The notes under the pieces are model-generated. The model was not told where the DNA came from. It made no database searches and saw nothing but the letters and a program-made list of their open reading frames with translations. Shown here piece by piece: positions 1-8,335 of a DNA stretch of 64,000 nt. The DNA lies in assembly GCF_042651785.1 (NCBI RefSeq), contig NZ_JBHSEC010000022.1:186001-250000 (forward strand), given 5' to 3'. Both the position numbers and the translations under genes were made by a program. Origin of the DNA: Chungangia koreensis (GTDB lineage: Bacteria; Bacillota; Bacilli; Bacillales_A; Planococcaceae). The first letter of the stretch is position 1; each line of letters begins with the position of its first letter.

Positions 1-1
1 C

Positions 2-1828
2 GAAGTAAATGCTTATTCACAGTTGTTGACAGATCAGGCAATGGAGCAAGTGTGGAATCATCTTCGAAGACGGTATGAGGAATTGGATCGTTTGGAAAAA
101 TCAGTTCCGGATGAACCTTCCAAGGAAGATCGGGATTACTTTCTGAAACAGTTTTTTAAATTGACGGATCCCTCGCATGTATCAGCCGATTTGCAAAGGG
201 CTCTTCAATTTAAGAAGATTGAAAAGGATTATGCTGAATTCATCAAAAAAATGTCATTAGGCGAGTACGGGGAACTGTTTAAGCGATATCGATATCCCGC
301 TGAATTTTTCAATGGAATTCAACATGGCATTTTACATAGCGTGGACAACATCGTTCACGCGTTGAAGAGCTATGCAGAATCTGTGGGCAGGTATGCATTG
401 ACACTTGACTCTGTGGCGAAAAGTGCGAAGGATAAAGCATTCATTAAAGGAACAGCTTCCGTACTTGGTTTGCTTGTCGGTATTCCGTTCGCTGGTGCTG
501 GAGTTGGCGCATTGATGGGCGGGAGTGATCAATCCAAAATCAGTGATTCTTTAGACAATGTGTTTGAAGACTGGGATGAGTATGTCGATCACTTCTACGG
601 TTTTTTGCAAACGCTGGAGCAGACCTATCGTTTAGCTATGGCGGCTCTGTACGGTGGAACAATTCTTCGTGTAAACGACCAACTGAATCAGCTGAATATT
701 GCTTTCAGTCAAATGGCCCTTTTAAGTAAAGATTATGCACTCGAATTAAATGGCCAAGAACGTAAAGAAACGGAAAAGTGGCTTCGTGAATCAGTCTCAG
801 GTATAAAACAGTTGCTAACCAAGAAGTTGTGGAAGGACGCGATCCGAATTTCACAAGAGCTTTACCTTACGGTTAAGAGTCAACCTGTTGCAGCCCGTAC
901 AGAAATGTATGGTGGGAAATCAGCCATCTATGAAGCGCATTTATACTATTACCTTTCTTTCCAAGAAGCTTTGTTAGAGGAATATCAAAATGGGCATTAT
1001 GATAGTTTTTATACTACAGTGAAAAAGCTGTATTCTGATATGCCGCTAACTGTTTTGGACAAAAATATTGATTCTAACTTTTCAAAAACAGGTGATTTAC
1101 TGTTCCGGTTCATTAAAGAAGCCCTCAAACGAGACCGCACTGAAGATCTGCTTATAGCTCACAAGTACTTGGAAAGAGTGGGTAAGCGTTGGAAGCGGGA
1201 TGGGTCTTATTTAGGGGAAACAACTAAAGATGCGGAAGCTTTTACGGATGAGTTAAAAGCGTTCTATTTATTAGAAAATTTTTTGTACATTCAATGTGGA
1301 TATGAAATTGAGTTTCAATTTTTGGATGGAAGCTTGAAGAGACGACAAATCCGCGAGCTCATTAAAATCGATGAGGCGATCGGAAGGCCCGACTCCTTAA
1401 CCGACTTCCTCAAGTTCCAATACCGTTCTGCTTTGTTCCATTCGTTTAAGACTTCTTTGACGAAAAATAAGAAATGGTTAGTAGCAGCAGTGTTGGCAAT
1501 CGGAGTTGGAACAGGTGGATTTGTATACGGTAATGAAATCGTTGAAAAAGCAAAAGGGATTAGTCTATTTGCAGATAATTCCGAGGCAGAGACTGAAATA
1601 GTCGCAACTGCACCGATTTATTTAATGATTAATACAGAATATGCCAATGTACGCTCTGAACCGTCACTTAGCAGCTCAATTGTTGATTCCGTTGATCAGT
1701 CTATCCAGCTGGAATACTTGCATAAAGAAGCCACTGACAGCGAATATCGTACTTGGCTGTTGGTGAAGCTGCCAGATGGAAAAGACGGATGGATTAGCAG
1801 TAAAATTACAGAGAACATAGCGCAATAA
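2..1828 (+). CDS. Uncharacterised membrane protein with C-terminal SH3-like domain (5' truncated)
   Basis: The reading frame is open from base 2, so the true start probably lies outside the window; the first possible internal start is TTG at 23. About 600 residues are visible. The first half is largely helical and charged, with a glycine-rich hydrophobic stretch near residues 140-165 that could be a membrane-active helix. A clear single transmembrane segment follows two Lys near residues 483-505, and the last ~70 residues read as a bacterial SH3 domain (motif YANVRSEPSLSSSIV, then GWIS near the end), usually a cell-wall or ligand-binding module placed outside the membrane. I do not recognise the N-terminal two thirds. 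A terminator follows, so it ends its transcript. Confidence 0.75.
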   Translation, partial: EVNAYSQLLTDQAMEQVWNHLRRRYEELDRLEKSVPDEPSKEDRDYFLKQFFKLTDPSHVSADLQRALQFKKIEKDYAEFIKKMSLGEYGELFKRYRYPAEFFNGIQHGILHSVDNIVHALKSYAESVGRYALTLDSVAKSAKDKAFIKGTASVLGLLVGIPFAGAGVGALMGGSDQSKISDSLDNVFEDWDEYVDHFYGFLQTLEQTYRLAMAALYGGTILRVNDQLNQLNIAFSQMALLSKDYALELNGQERKETEKWLRESVSGIKQLLTKKLWKDAIRISQELYLTVKSQPVAARTEMYGGKSAIYEAHLYYYLSFQEALLEEYQNGHYDSFYTTVKKLYSDMPLTVLDKNIDSNFSKTGDLLFRFIKEALKRDRTEDLLIAHKYLERVGKRWKRDGSYLGETTKDAEAFTDELKAFYLLENFLYIQCGYEIEFQFLDGSLKRRQIRELIKIDEAIGRPDSLTDFLKFQYRSALFHSFKTSLTKNKKWLVAAVLAIGVGTGGFVYGNEIVEKAKGISLFADNSEAETEIVATAPIYLMINTEYANVRSEPSLSSSIVDSVDQSIQLEYLHKEATDSEYRTWLLVKLPDGKDGWISSKITENIAQ

Positions 1829-1831
1829 GAG

Positions 1832-1866
1832 AAAGTCTACTTCTCCACGGGGAGGTAGACTTTTAT
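1832..1866 (+). terminator. Rho-independent terminator
   Basis: Arms AAAGTCTAC (1832-1840) and GTAGACTTT (1855-1863) with a partly paired loop, followed by a short T run. It sits just after the stop codon of the SH3-domain gene. Confidence 0.75.
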
Positions 1867-2057
1867 ATGTTTGTCCGTTGGCAGAGCAGATATAATTAGG
1901 AAAATCATTGTTTTTACCCCAAGGTTGACTGGCTTATTGCCCGCTATGGATTTGCTCTGTGATTCATGAATTATTCAAACATAACCATTCATGATGGTAT
2001 TCAAGGGCATACTTTCGAACCTTCAAAAAACTACATTATAAGTTGGATAGAGACTAT

Positions 2058-2092
2058 AAGCCCATTCCGTCAGTTCGGAATAGGGCTTTTTG
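2058..2092 (+). terminator. Terminator in the leader of the sugar ABC transporter operon
   Basis: Arms AAGCCCATTCCG (2058-2069) and CGGAATAGGGCTT (2076-2088, one bulged A) are followed by a T run. The nearest upstream gene already has its own terminator at 1832-1866, and no convincing gene lies between 1866 and 2058. It therefore either ends a small RNA from 1900-2090 or acts as an attenuator before the transporter operon. An inverted repeat CTTCG-N5-CGAAG at 2126-2140, downstream of it, could be an operator. Confidence 0.6.
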
Positions 2093-2230
2093 CTTATGTT
2101 AAAATCCATTACCTTAGGCCTTTCTCTTCGACTTTCGAAGTTTCTTTGGAAATGAGTTTTGATCTTAAAGGTGAGGGGGAATACAGAAGTGCATTGCTAT
2201 TTTAAGAAATTATTTTAGGAGGAGAATGAG

Positions 2231-3550
2231 TTGTACAAAAAGAGATGGCTGTTTTCGTTATTGTCTGTGTTGCTCATCCTTTCAGGCTGCGCAGGCTTCC
2301 AAACGGGGAAACAAGATGATGGGGCTGCAGAAGCAGAAGCTGATGGGAAAGTTGTTGTAGATTTTTGGACATTTTGGGGTTCTGAAATCAGAAGGCCGGT
2401 AATTGAAAAAATCGTTGAAGACTTTAACAATTCCCAAGATCAAATCGTTGTTAAACACACTTTTGTACCATGGGGCGATATATGGACGAAAGAACTTGCG
2501 GCAATTGCAGCAGGCGATCCACCTGATGTAGTCATTAACGACATCAATGCAACTGCACTCCGTGGACAGAAAAAGCAAGCAATGAACTTATCCCAGTTCT
2601 TAGAGAAGGACGATATTTCTGATCGTTTCTATCCTGAACTTTGGGAATCAACCTTATATGAAGGGGATTCTTATGGAATTCCATTTAATACAGATACACG
2701 TATTTTGTATTACAACAAAGATGCTTTCGAGGAAGTTGGTTTAGATCCAGAACAACCGCCGACAACATGGGCTGAACTTGAAGAGTATGCAGCTAAATTG
2801 GATAAGAAGAACGGCGAAAACTATGAACGTTTAGGTTTCTACCCTTTGTTCGGTGTCAACTATGATGTTTGGATGCTGAATGCGAGTGGTGAGAATTTTG
2901 TCAGCAAAGAAGGCGAAGTACAAATCGATACGGAGACTAACCTTGAGACACTCAATTGGTTAGTGGAGTGGAAGAACCATTATGGTGATAATGTCATCAA
3001 TTCAGTTAAATCCCAAATTGATAGTCAGCAAGGGAATCCATTCTTCACTGGTAAGTTAGCGATGTTTGTGAATACGCCTACGTTCTATACACAAATCCGT
3101 GATTATGCTCCGGACCTCAATTTCGGTGTAGCAATGCTTCCTGAAAAAGAGGAAGGTAGTGGCCACACGAGCTGGGGAGGCGGGTTCGTAGCTGAAATTC
3201 CTGAAGGCTCCAGCCATCCGGAAGAAGCATGGGAGTTCATCAAATACTTGACGGATCAAGAAGCTCAGGAATATTGGGCTGTTAAAAACTATGACAATGT
3301 AGCCAATATCGAAGCAGCAGAAGCGGCAGCGAAAAGTTCGGAACTGCCTGAGAAAGACCAGGTCGTGTACCAATTGGCTGTGGATAACATGCCGAATACA
3401 TTATTGACGCCGTATCCTCTTTCTGCACCGGATTTCCCGACTCTTATGAATCCGGAAATCGATAATGTCCTATTAGGCAAGAAGACGCCTGAACAGGCAT
3501 TAAAGGATGCGCAGGCAGCGGTTGAAAACCTTGCAAAAGAAAACAAATAA
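2231..3550 (+). CDS. Carbohydrate ABC transporter substrate-binding lipoprotein (CUT1 family)
   Basis: Extracytoplasmic family 1 solute-binding protein that delivers an oligosaccharide or similar polyol to the two permeases encoded next. The N-terminus is a lipoprotein signal: Lys/Arg residues, a hydrophobic core, and lipobox LSGC with Cys20 as the lipidated residue. The mature part has typical features such as FWTFWGSE and the segment around YGIPFNTDTRILYYNK. Length 439 aa is normal for the family. Start is TTG at 2231, supported by AGGAGGAG a few bases upstream. The cargo cannot be told from sequence. It is the first gene of a four-gene operon and is separated from the permeases by a strong hairpin. 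Confidence 0.9.
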   Translation: MYKKRWLFSLLSVLLILSGCAGFQTGKQDDGAAEAEADGKVVVDFWTFWGSEIRRPVIEKIVEDFNNSQDQIVVKHTFVPWGDIWTKELAAIAAGDPPDVVINDINATALRGQKKQAMNLSQFLEKDDISDRFYPELWESTLYEGDSYGIPFNTDTRILYYNKDAFEEVGLDPEQPPTTWAELEEYAAKLDKKNGENYERLGFYPLFGVNYDVWMLNASGENFVSKEGEVQIDTETNLETLNWLVEWKNHYGDNVINSVKSQIDSQQGNPFFTGKLAMFVNTPTFYTQIRDYAPDLNFGVAMLPEKEEGSGHTSWGGGFVAEIPEGSSHPEEAWEFIKYLTDQEAQEYWAVKNYDNVANIEAAEAAAKSSELPEKDQVVYQLAVDNMPNTLLTPYPLSAPDFPTLMNPEIDNVLLGKKTPEQALKDAQAAVENLAKENK

Positions 3551-3556
3551 ATGGGT

Positions 3557-3606
3557 GAGAGAGCAGTGCTCTTCTAGTGATGACTGGAAGAGCGGGATGC
3601 TCTCTA
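3557..3606 (+). promoter_or_regulatory. Intra-operon hairpin between binding protein and permease genes
   Basis: Nested inverted repeat: GAGAGAGCA (3557-3565) pairs with TGCTCTCT (3598-3605), and inside it GCTCTTC pairs with GAAGAGC. The following sequence is T/C-rich but not a clean T run. Such elements commonly protect the upstream message or partly terminate, giving more binding protein than permease; that role here is inferred. Confidence 0.65.
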
Positions 3607-3660
3607 TCTTTCTCTTTATAGAAAATCAGTTCAAGCTATAACTGTAGGGGAGTTTGAGAA

Positions 3661-4572
3661 ATGAAAAGGAAAAAATTCAACTATAAGCGGCAGGAAGGGC
3701 TTGTCGGCTATGTCTTCATCCTTCCGTGGATCATCGGCTTCCTTGTCTTCACAGCTGGACCGTTGTTATTTTCACTCGTTGCCAGCTTTACGAATTACAA
3801 TATTACGTCCCAAATGGACTTTGTCGGGCTTCGAAACTACGAAAAATTGTTCGTCGACGACCAGCTCTTTTGGACCTCTCTCTGGAACACTCTTTACTAT
3901 GTAGCTTTTTCTGTTCCTCTCACCACCATCGGTGCAATTTTACTTTCCGTCCTCCTCAACCAGGACGTTCCAGGCATGCGTTTCTTCCGAACGATTTATT
4001 ACCTTCCGGCTGTCTTATCCGGTGTGGGTGTATATCTCTTGTGGATGCAACTATTAGACCCGAGTACAGGATTAGTCAATATGGCATTAGGCTGGTTCGG
4101 TATTGATGGGCCAAACTGGCTGTTCGATCCGGAATGGACAAAGCCCTCTTTGATTCTCATGAAGCTTTGGGGAGTAGGGGGCGGAATGCTTTTATATTTA
4201 GCAAGCCTCCAAGGCGTTTCGAAGTCGCTCTATGAAGCGGCTCAAATTGATGGAGCGAGCAGATGGCAGCAATTCCGTTATATTACTCTGCCGATGATTA
4301 CACCGGTTATTTTCTTTGACGTTGTGACAAGTTTAATCGGTGGATTCCAAATTTTCCAGGAAGCATATGTCATGTCGAACGGCACTGGCGGACCTGCAAA
4401 CTCCTTGCTGTTCTATAACTACTATATGTGGAATAAAGCATTCAAAGTGTTTGATATGGGATATGCCATGGCTATGTCTTGGATTTTAATCATCATCGTA
4501 TTTATCCTAACAATGATTAATCTGAAGCTTGCTCCTCGGTGGGTGCATTACGAAGGGGAGTCGAAACGATGA
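3661..4572 (+). CDS. Carbohydrate ABC transporter permease, MalF/UgpA type
   Basis: Inner membrane permease subunit of the CUT1 importer. The 303-aa protein has about six hydrophobic segments, beginning GLVGYVFILPWIIGFLVF. The ATPase-docking EAA loop is visible as YEAAQIDGASRWQQFRYITLP near residues 192-212. The start has a GGGGAG Shine-Dalgarno. Its last four bases overlap the next gene (ATGA), indicating translational coupling with the second permease. Confidence 0.93.
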   Translation: MKRKKFNYKRQEGLVGYVFILPWIIGFLVFTAGPLLFSLVASFTNYNITSQMDFVGLRNYEKLFVDDQLFWTSLWNTLYYVAFSVPLTTIGAILLSVLLNQDVPGMRFFRTIYYLPAVLSGVGVYLLWMQLLDPSTGLVNMALGWFGIDGPNWLFDPEWTKPSLILMKLWGVGGGMLLYLASLQGVSKSLYEAAQIDGASRWQQFRYITLPMITPVIFFDVVTSLIGGFQIFQEAYVMSNGTGGPANSLLFYNYYMWNKAFKVFDMGYAMAMSWILIIIVFILTMINLKLAPRWVHYEGESKR

Positions 4573-5423
4573 AAGAATCTTATTTTGATAGTATGACGAA
4601 CAGGAATAAGGTATTGAAGATTGCCAATTTCGTTTTGCTTTGTCTCGGAAGTCTTCTATTTCTTTCCCCTCTTTGGTGGATGATTTCAACGGCATTGAAG
4701 ACGATGCAAGAAGTGATGAGCTTTCCTCCTACCTTTTTTCCGGAAGGATGGCATTGGGAGAACTTCATCAAAACTTGGGAAGCTGCGCCTTTTGATCTGT
4801 ATACGATCAATACGTTGACAATCACCGTCTTGGTTGTCATCGGTCAAGTATTTGTGAACTCATTCGTGGCATACGGGTTTGCGAAGATCCCATTCAAAGG
4901 AAGGAATGTCCTATTTGCCATTGTCCTTTCAACGATGATGATACCGGGGTTCGTTACGCTAATCCCGCAGTATGTCCTATTTGCCAACTTAGGTTGGTTG
5001 AATACTTACTATCCATTAGTCGTGCCTGCCTTTTTCGGCAGCGCGTTCAATATCTTTTTGCTGCGGCAATTTTATATGACGATTCCCAATGAGATGATTG
5101 AAGCCGCTCGGATGGAAGGAGCCAGCCATTTCTATATTTGGAGAAAAATCGGCATACCACTGACTAAGCCGGCTCTGGCTACTGTAGCGATTTTCTCATT
5201 CAACGGTGCATGGAACGACTTTTTGGGTCCGCTCCTATATTTGAATGATGAGAAACTCTATACGCTCCAAATCGGACTCCAAGTATTCAAGGGAGAAATG
5301 AGTACACAGTGGAACTACTTGATGGCTGGGTCACTCTTAGTTTTATTGCCAGTGATCATCTTGTTCTTCTTCTTCCAGAAGTACTTTATTCAAGGTATCA
5401 ATCTTCAATCAGGTGGAAAATGA
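4569..5423 (+). CDS. Carbohydrate ABC transporter permease, MalG/UgpE type
   Basis: Second membrane subunit of the importer, 284 aa with six predicted membrane segments. The EAA loop reads EAARMEGASHFYIWRKIGIPL near residues 180-200, and the C-terminus FFFFQKYFIQGI is typical of MalG-like permeases. ATG 4569 is chosen because GAAGGGGAG lies directly before it and it overlaps the previous stop as ATGA; an in-frame GTG at 4539 has no ribosome binding site. Confidence 0.93.
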   Translation: MKESYFDSMTNRNKVLKIANFVLLCLGSLLFLSPLWWMISTALKTMQEVMSFPPTFFPEGWHWENFIKTWEAAPFDLYTINTLTITVLVVIGQVFVNSFVAYGFAKIPFKGRNVLFAIVLSTMMIPGFVTLIPQYVLFANLGWLNTYYPLVVPAFFGSAFNIFLLRQFYMTIPNEMIEAARMEGASHFYIWRKIGIPLTKPALATVAIFSFNGAWNDFLGPLLYLNDEKLYTLQIGLQVFKGEMSTQWNYLMAGSLLVLLPVIILFFFFQKYFIQGINLQSGGK

Positions 5424-5441
5424 TCATAAGGAGGGTGCATG

Positions 5442-6620
5442 ATGGCTGAGTTAGTCTTAACGAATATAAATAAGCGGTATGATAAGGCGGTTAATGCAAA
5501 TGCAGTGACGGATTTTAACCTGCATGTCAAAGATGAGGAGTTCATTGTACTGGTCGGCCCTTCCGGTTGTGGGAAGTCTACAATGCTTCGGATGATTGCA
5601 GGACTTGAGGAAATTTCATCTGGCGAATTCTATTTGGATGGGAAACTGATGAACGACGTGCCTCCTTCCAATCGGAACATATCGATGGTGTTTCAGAACT
5701 ATGCATTGTACCCGCATATGACGGTTTACGATAATATGGCATTCGGATTGAAAATCCGCAAAACGAATAAAAAAGAAATCGATCGCCGTGTTCGTGAAGC
5801 GGCTGAGATTTTAGGATTGCAGGATTTGCTGAAACGGAAACCGAAAGCATTGTCCGGGGGGCAGAGGCAACGTGTCGCATTAGGCCGAGCGATTGTCAGG
5901 GAAGCGAAACTATTTCTAATGGACGAGCCGTTATCGAACTTGGATGCCAAGTTGCGATTCCAAATGCGCGCAGAAATTGCCAAACTGCATCAGCGACTGA
6001 AAACGACATCTATTTATGTAACCCATGACCAAACAGAAGCGATGACGATGGCCACCCGGATTGTCATTATGAAAGAAGGAGTGATCCAGCAGGTCGGAAC
6101 CCCGAAGGAAGTGTATGATTTCCCTGAGAATGTGTTTGTAGGAGGTTTCATCGGGTCGCCGTCCATGAACTTTTTCAATGGGACAATTGTGGATGGTCGC
6201 TTTGTTTCAGAGGGATTCGAGCTGAAGGTGCCGGATGAGAGAATGGCCATTTTAAATGCAATGGGTTACACCGGCAAGAAAGTTGTAATGGGTATCCGTC
6301 CAGAACATATCCAACTGCAAACAGGAAATGAAGGGTCTCGTTATGAGCCGCTCCGTGCCAAAATTGCTGTTTCTGAACTAACTGGTTCCGATATGTTATT
6401 ATATTCGTCCATCGGTTCTCAAGAATTCATTGCCCAAGTAGAGTCGAGAACAATTGTTTCACCTGGCGAGGAAGTCATGCTCGGGTTTGAAATGGATAGC
6501 GCACACTTCTTCGATGTTGAAAGCGGAATGCGCATAAAAGCATCCGAACATGGCGTAGCTAAAGTTGCTAATGAACGTGAACTAAAATACACTACAAAAC
6601 CTGTATTACGATATGTGTAA
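5442..6620 (+). CDS. Sugar ABC transporter ATPase (MsmX/UgpC-like)
   Basis: Cytoplasmic ATPase that energises CUT1 sugar importers. Visible motifs: Walker A GPSGCGKST (near residue 38), Q-loop VFQNYALYPHM, signature LSGGQRQRVALGRA, Walker B LFLMDEPLSNLD, H-loop YVTHDQTEAM, then a C-terminal TOBE-type regulatory region of ~150 residues. 392 aa is the usual size. ATG 5442 has AAGGAGGG seven bases upstream; ATG 5439 is equally in frame. Encoded with its own permeases here, although MsmX-type ATPases often serve several importers. Confidence 0.93.
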   Translation: MAELVLTNINKRYDKAVNANAVTDFNLHVKDEEFIVLVGPSGCGKSTMLRMIAGLEEISSGEFYLDGKLMNDVPPSNRNISMVFQNYALYPHMTVYDNMAFGLKIRKTNKKEIDRRVREAAEILGLQDLLKRKPKALSGGQRQRVALGRAIVREAKLFLMDEPLSNLDAKLRFQMRAEIAKLHQRLKTTSIYVTHDQTEAMTMATRIVIMKEGVIQQVGTPKEVYDFPENVFVGGFIGSPSMNFFNGTIVDGRFVSEGFELKVPDERMAILNAMGYTGKKVVMGIRPEHIQLQTGNEGSRYEPLRAKIAVSELTGSDMLLYSSIGSQEFIAQVESRTIVSPGEEVMLGFEMDSAHFFDVESGMRIKASEHGVAKVANERELKYTTKPVLRYV

Positions 6621-6624
6621 TGGA

Positions 6625-6660
6625 AAAGCTGCCAGCCTAAGAAGGGGACTGGCAGCTTTA
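6625..6660. terminator. Bidirectional terminator
   Basis: Perfect arms AAAGCTGCCAG (6625-6635) and CTGGCAGCTTT (6649-6659) between the convergent ABC ATPase and DCC-family genes. A/T tracts on both sides suit termination in either direction. Confidence 0.75.
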
Positions 6661-6677
6661 GTAGTTTAGTTGCTGAA

Positions 6678-7070
6678 TTAGTCATGCAAGAACCGGTTGC
6701 GGATCGAAGGAGGTGGGATCATGCAACTGTCACGCTTGCCAAACCAACGATAGCGGTATTTTGCGATTAGACTATAAATTGAATCCCGGATTGGAAGCGG
6801 CAATATAGTCAAAACGGAACATATTGACCATGGCATAGTGAGATGCTTAGCAATGCGAAGGGCAGCTGTCGATTTTGTATACGCCTGGCCATCCTCTATA
6901 TAGACCATGCTATCATTTCCCGTAATGCCGTGAGCGGCCATCAGATTTTCGCCAACCACGCTTTGCTGGGAGGCAAATTGAATTTTGCCCGCAGGGTCGC
7001 GATTAATGATAAACTGCACGCTGCTATTGCAAAAATTACATACTCCATCGAACAAGACGATTCGTTCCAA
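6678..7070 (-). CDS. DCC-family thiol-disulfide oxidoreductase-like protein (DUF393, YuxK-like)
   Basis: 130-aa protein of the DCC family, named for its N-terminal Asp-x-x-Cys-x-x-Cys motif; here F-DGVCNFC with Cys11 and Cys14. The family resembles thioredoxin-fold oxidoreductases, but substrates are not well defined. The C-terminal part (around residues 80-115, YSLIAKYRYRWFGKRD) matches the conserved end of the family. It is a single gene, convergent with the ABC operon, sharing the terminator at 6625-6660. Confidence 0.85.
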   Translation of the reverse strand: MERIVLFDGVCNFCNSSVQFIINRDPAGKIQFASQQSVVGENLMAAHGITGNDSMVYIEDGQAYTKSTAALRIAKHLTMPWSICSVLTILPLPIRDSIYSLIAKYRYRWFGKRDSCMIPPPSIRNRFLHD

Positions 7071-7231
7071 AGGCTCCCCTCCTATTTGGCGTCCCTTTAT
7101 TCAATTATACTATGCACGAAAGAAAATGAAGCCTATTTACATAATAATTTAGGAGAATTAGGATATTGTCCGTTGCCGAATAATAGATGCTGGCATTTAA
7201 TGTAGAAAACCCGAGGGGAGGTGAGATTGAT

Positions 7232-7492
7232 ATGTATCCGCACAATTTTTGTCCTACCCAGGTAGCGCCACTCCGTACAAACCCCGTCGTGTGCCCGCCG
7301 CAATACCGTTGTTTCGATTCGTTTATCCCGCGTGAAGTTCCCTTCATCCATCCGATAGTGAACGTAAACCGTCAGCATTTTGCAGACATCCCTCGTCATT
7401 ACTTCACTCAATCAAATGTAACGGTTCCAGCTCGTCCAGTACCGGCGACAGGTCCGGGATTTGGCGTCCCGCCATTCGGCCGCCCGTTCTAA
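7232..7492 (+). CDS. CotD-like spore coat protein
   Basis: 86-aa His/Pro/Phe-rich protein resembling the CotD family of inner spore coat proteins: an N-terminal segment with Cys and Pro, then a central part with HPIVNVNRQHFADIPRHYF, comparable to the conserved NVNHQHF-type stretch of CotD. ATG 7232 is preceded by AGGGGAGGTGA; an upstream in-frame ATG at 7187 lacks a ribosome binding site. The gene is monocistronic with its own terminator. It would be expressed late in the mother cell; I could not pick a convincing sigma-K promoter. It supports a spore-forming host. Confidence 0.8.
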   Translation: MYPHNFCPTQVAPLRTNPVVCPPQYRCFDSFIPREVPFIHPIVNVNRQHFADIPRHYFTQSNVTVPARPVPATGPGFGVPPFGRPF

Positions 7493-7576
7493 TCACCCTT
7501 ACCCCCACCTAAAGCAAAGATAGAAGGACTGTAGAACGGGTATGTCCCTCTTCCGCATATCCGTTAGTTCCCTTTG

Positions 7577-7612
7577 CTGCTCTGTGCTGTTTGGTACAGA
7601 GCAGTTTTATTT
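7577..7612 (+). terminator. Rho-independent terminator after the coat gene
   Basis: CTGCTCTGT (7577-7585) pairs with ACAGAGCAG (7596-7604), followed by TTTTATTTTTT. Confidence 0.85.
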
Positions 7613-7671
7613 TTTCACCTTCCTGAAAATAGAAAATGTTGGTAGGATATATATGAGAAAGAGGTGTAAAA

Positions 7672-8262
7672 GTGGATTCAGCAAATGAAAAAACGAAAAT
7701 CTTTCCATGGTTAGGAATTATGGTGAAGCCAAGAAGCACTTTCCGTTATGTTATTGAATATACACCGGTTAAATATGCTGGATGGTTGGCTGTTCTATTT
7801 GGATTTTTAAGTTTATTTGCTCCCTCAACAACTGACGGAGGGAAAATGTGGGGAGACCTGATTTCAGCATTAATCTTCGGAAGCATCATGGGACTCATCA
7901 TCTGGTGGGTCAGCTATAAACTAAATTTCCACATCGGAAAATGGTTGGGCGGGACCGGTTCAAAAGAGGAGATGAAAATTGCAACAGGGTGGGCGTTTAT
8001 CCCTTCCATTATTGGTTTAATACTCATAAATCTCCCGCTGAATATGATTTACGGAGATATTACCGGATTTTACGGAAATTCGGATTACCCGTTACAGATG
8101 ATCCTGTTATACATAGGGGACCTGATTGGAATTTGGTCCATAATCATTAACATTTTGGCTATAGCCGAGGTACACAAGCTTTCAATTTGGAGATCAATCA
8201 TCGTACATATTATTCCGGCTGTGCTCTTATTGATCATCCTCGTTCTCTTTAGTCTCATTTAA
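7672..8262 (+). CDS. Yip1-domain integral membrane protein
   Basis: 196-aa protein with about five hydrophobic segments. The start (FPWLGIMVKPRSTFRYVIEYTP) is the pattern of the bacterial Yip1/DUF1282 family, in which a short cytoplasmic W-x-x-I...P-R-x-T-F segment precedes the membrane part. Function in bacteria is unknown. GTG 7672 is preceded by GAAAGAGGTG. A weak hairpin after the stop (8261-8285) may end transcription before the NERD gene. Confidence 0.75.
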   Translation: MDSANEKTKIFPWLGIMVKPRSTFRYVIEYTPVKYAGWLAVLFGFLSLFAPSTTDGGKMWGDLISALIFGSIMGLIIWWVSYKLNFHIGKWLGGTGSKEEMKIATGWAFIPSIIGLILINLPLNMIYGDITGFYGNSDYPLQMILLYIGDLIGIWSIIINILAIAEVHKLSIWRSIIVHIIPAVLLLIILVLFSLI

Positions 8263-8335
8263 GGAGGTCCTGACTTAAGGGCCTCTTGTTTTAATTGAAG
8301 GGCTGAGCTATGGTGTGGATGAAGGAGGAGTGCTT

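Noticed and set aside
1966..2205. 79-codon open frame before the sugar-binding protein gene
   Set aside because: It crosses the strong terminator at 2058-2092, has no ribosome binding site and no recognisable product.
7105..7411. Minus-strand frames opposite the coat gene
   Set aside because: Shadow frames: no ribosome binding sites and overlap with the well supported CotD-like gene.
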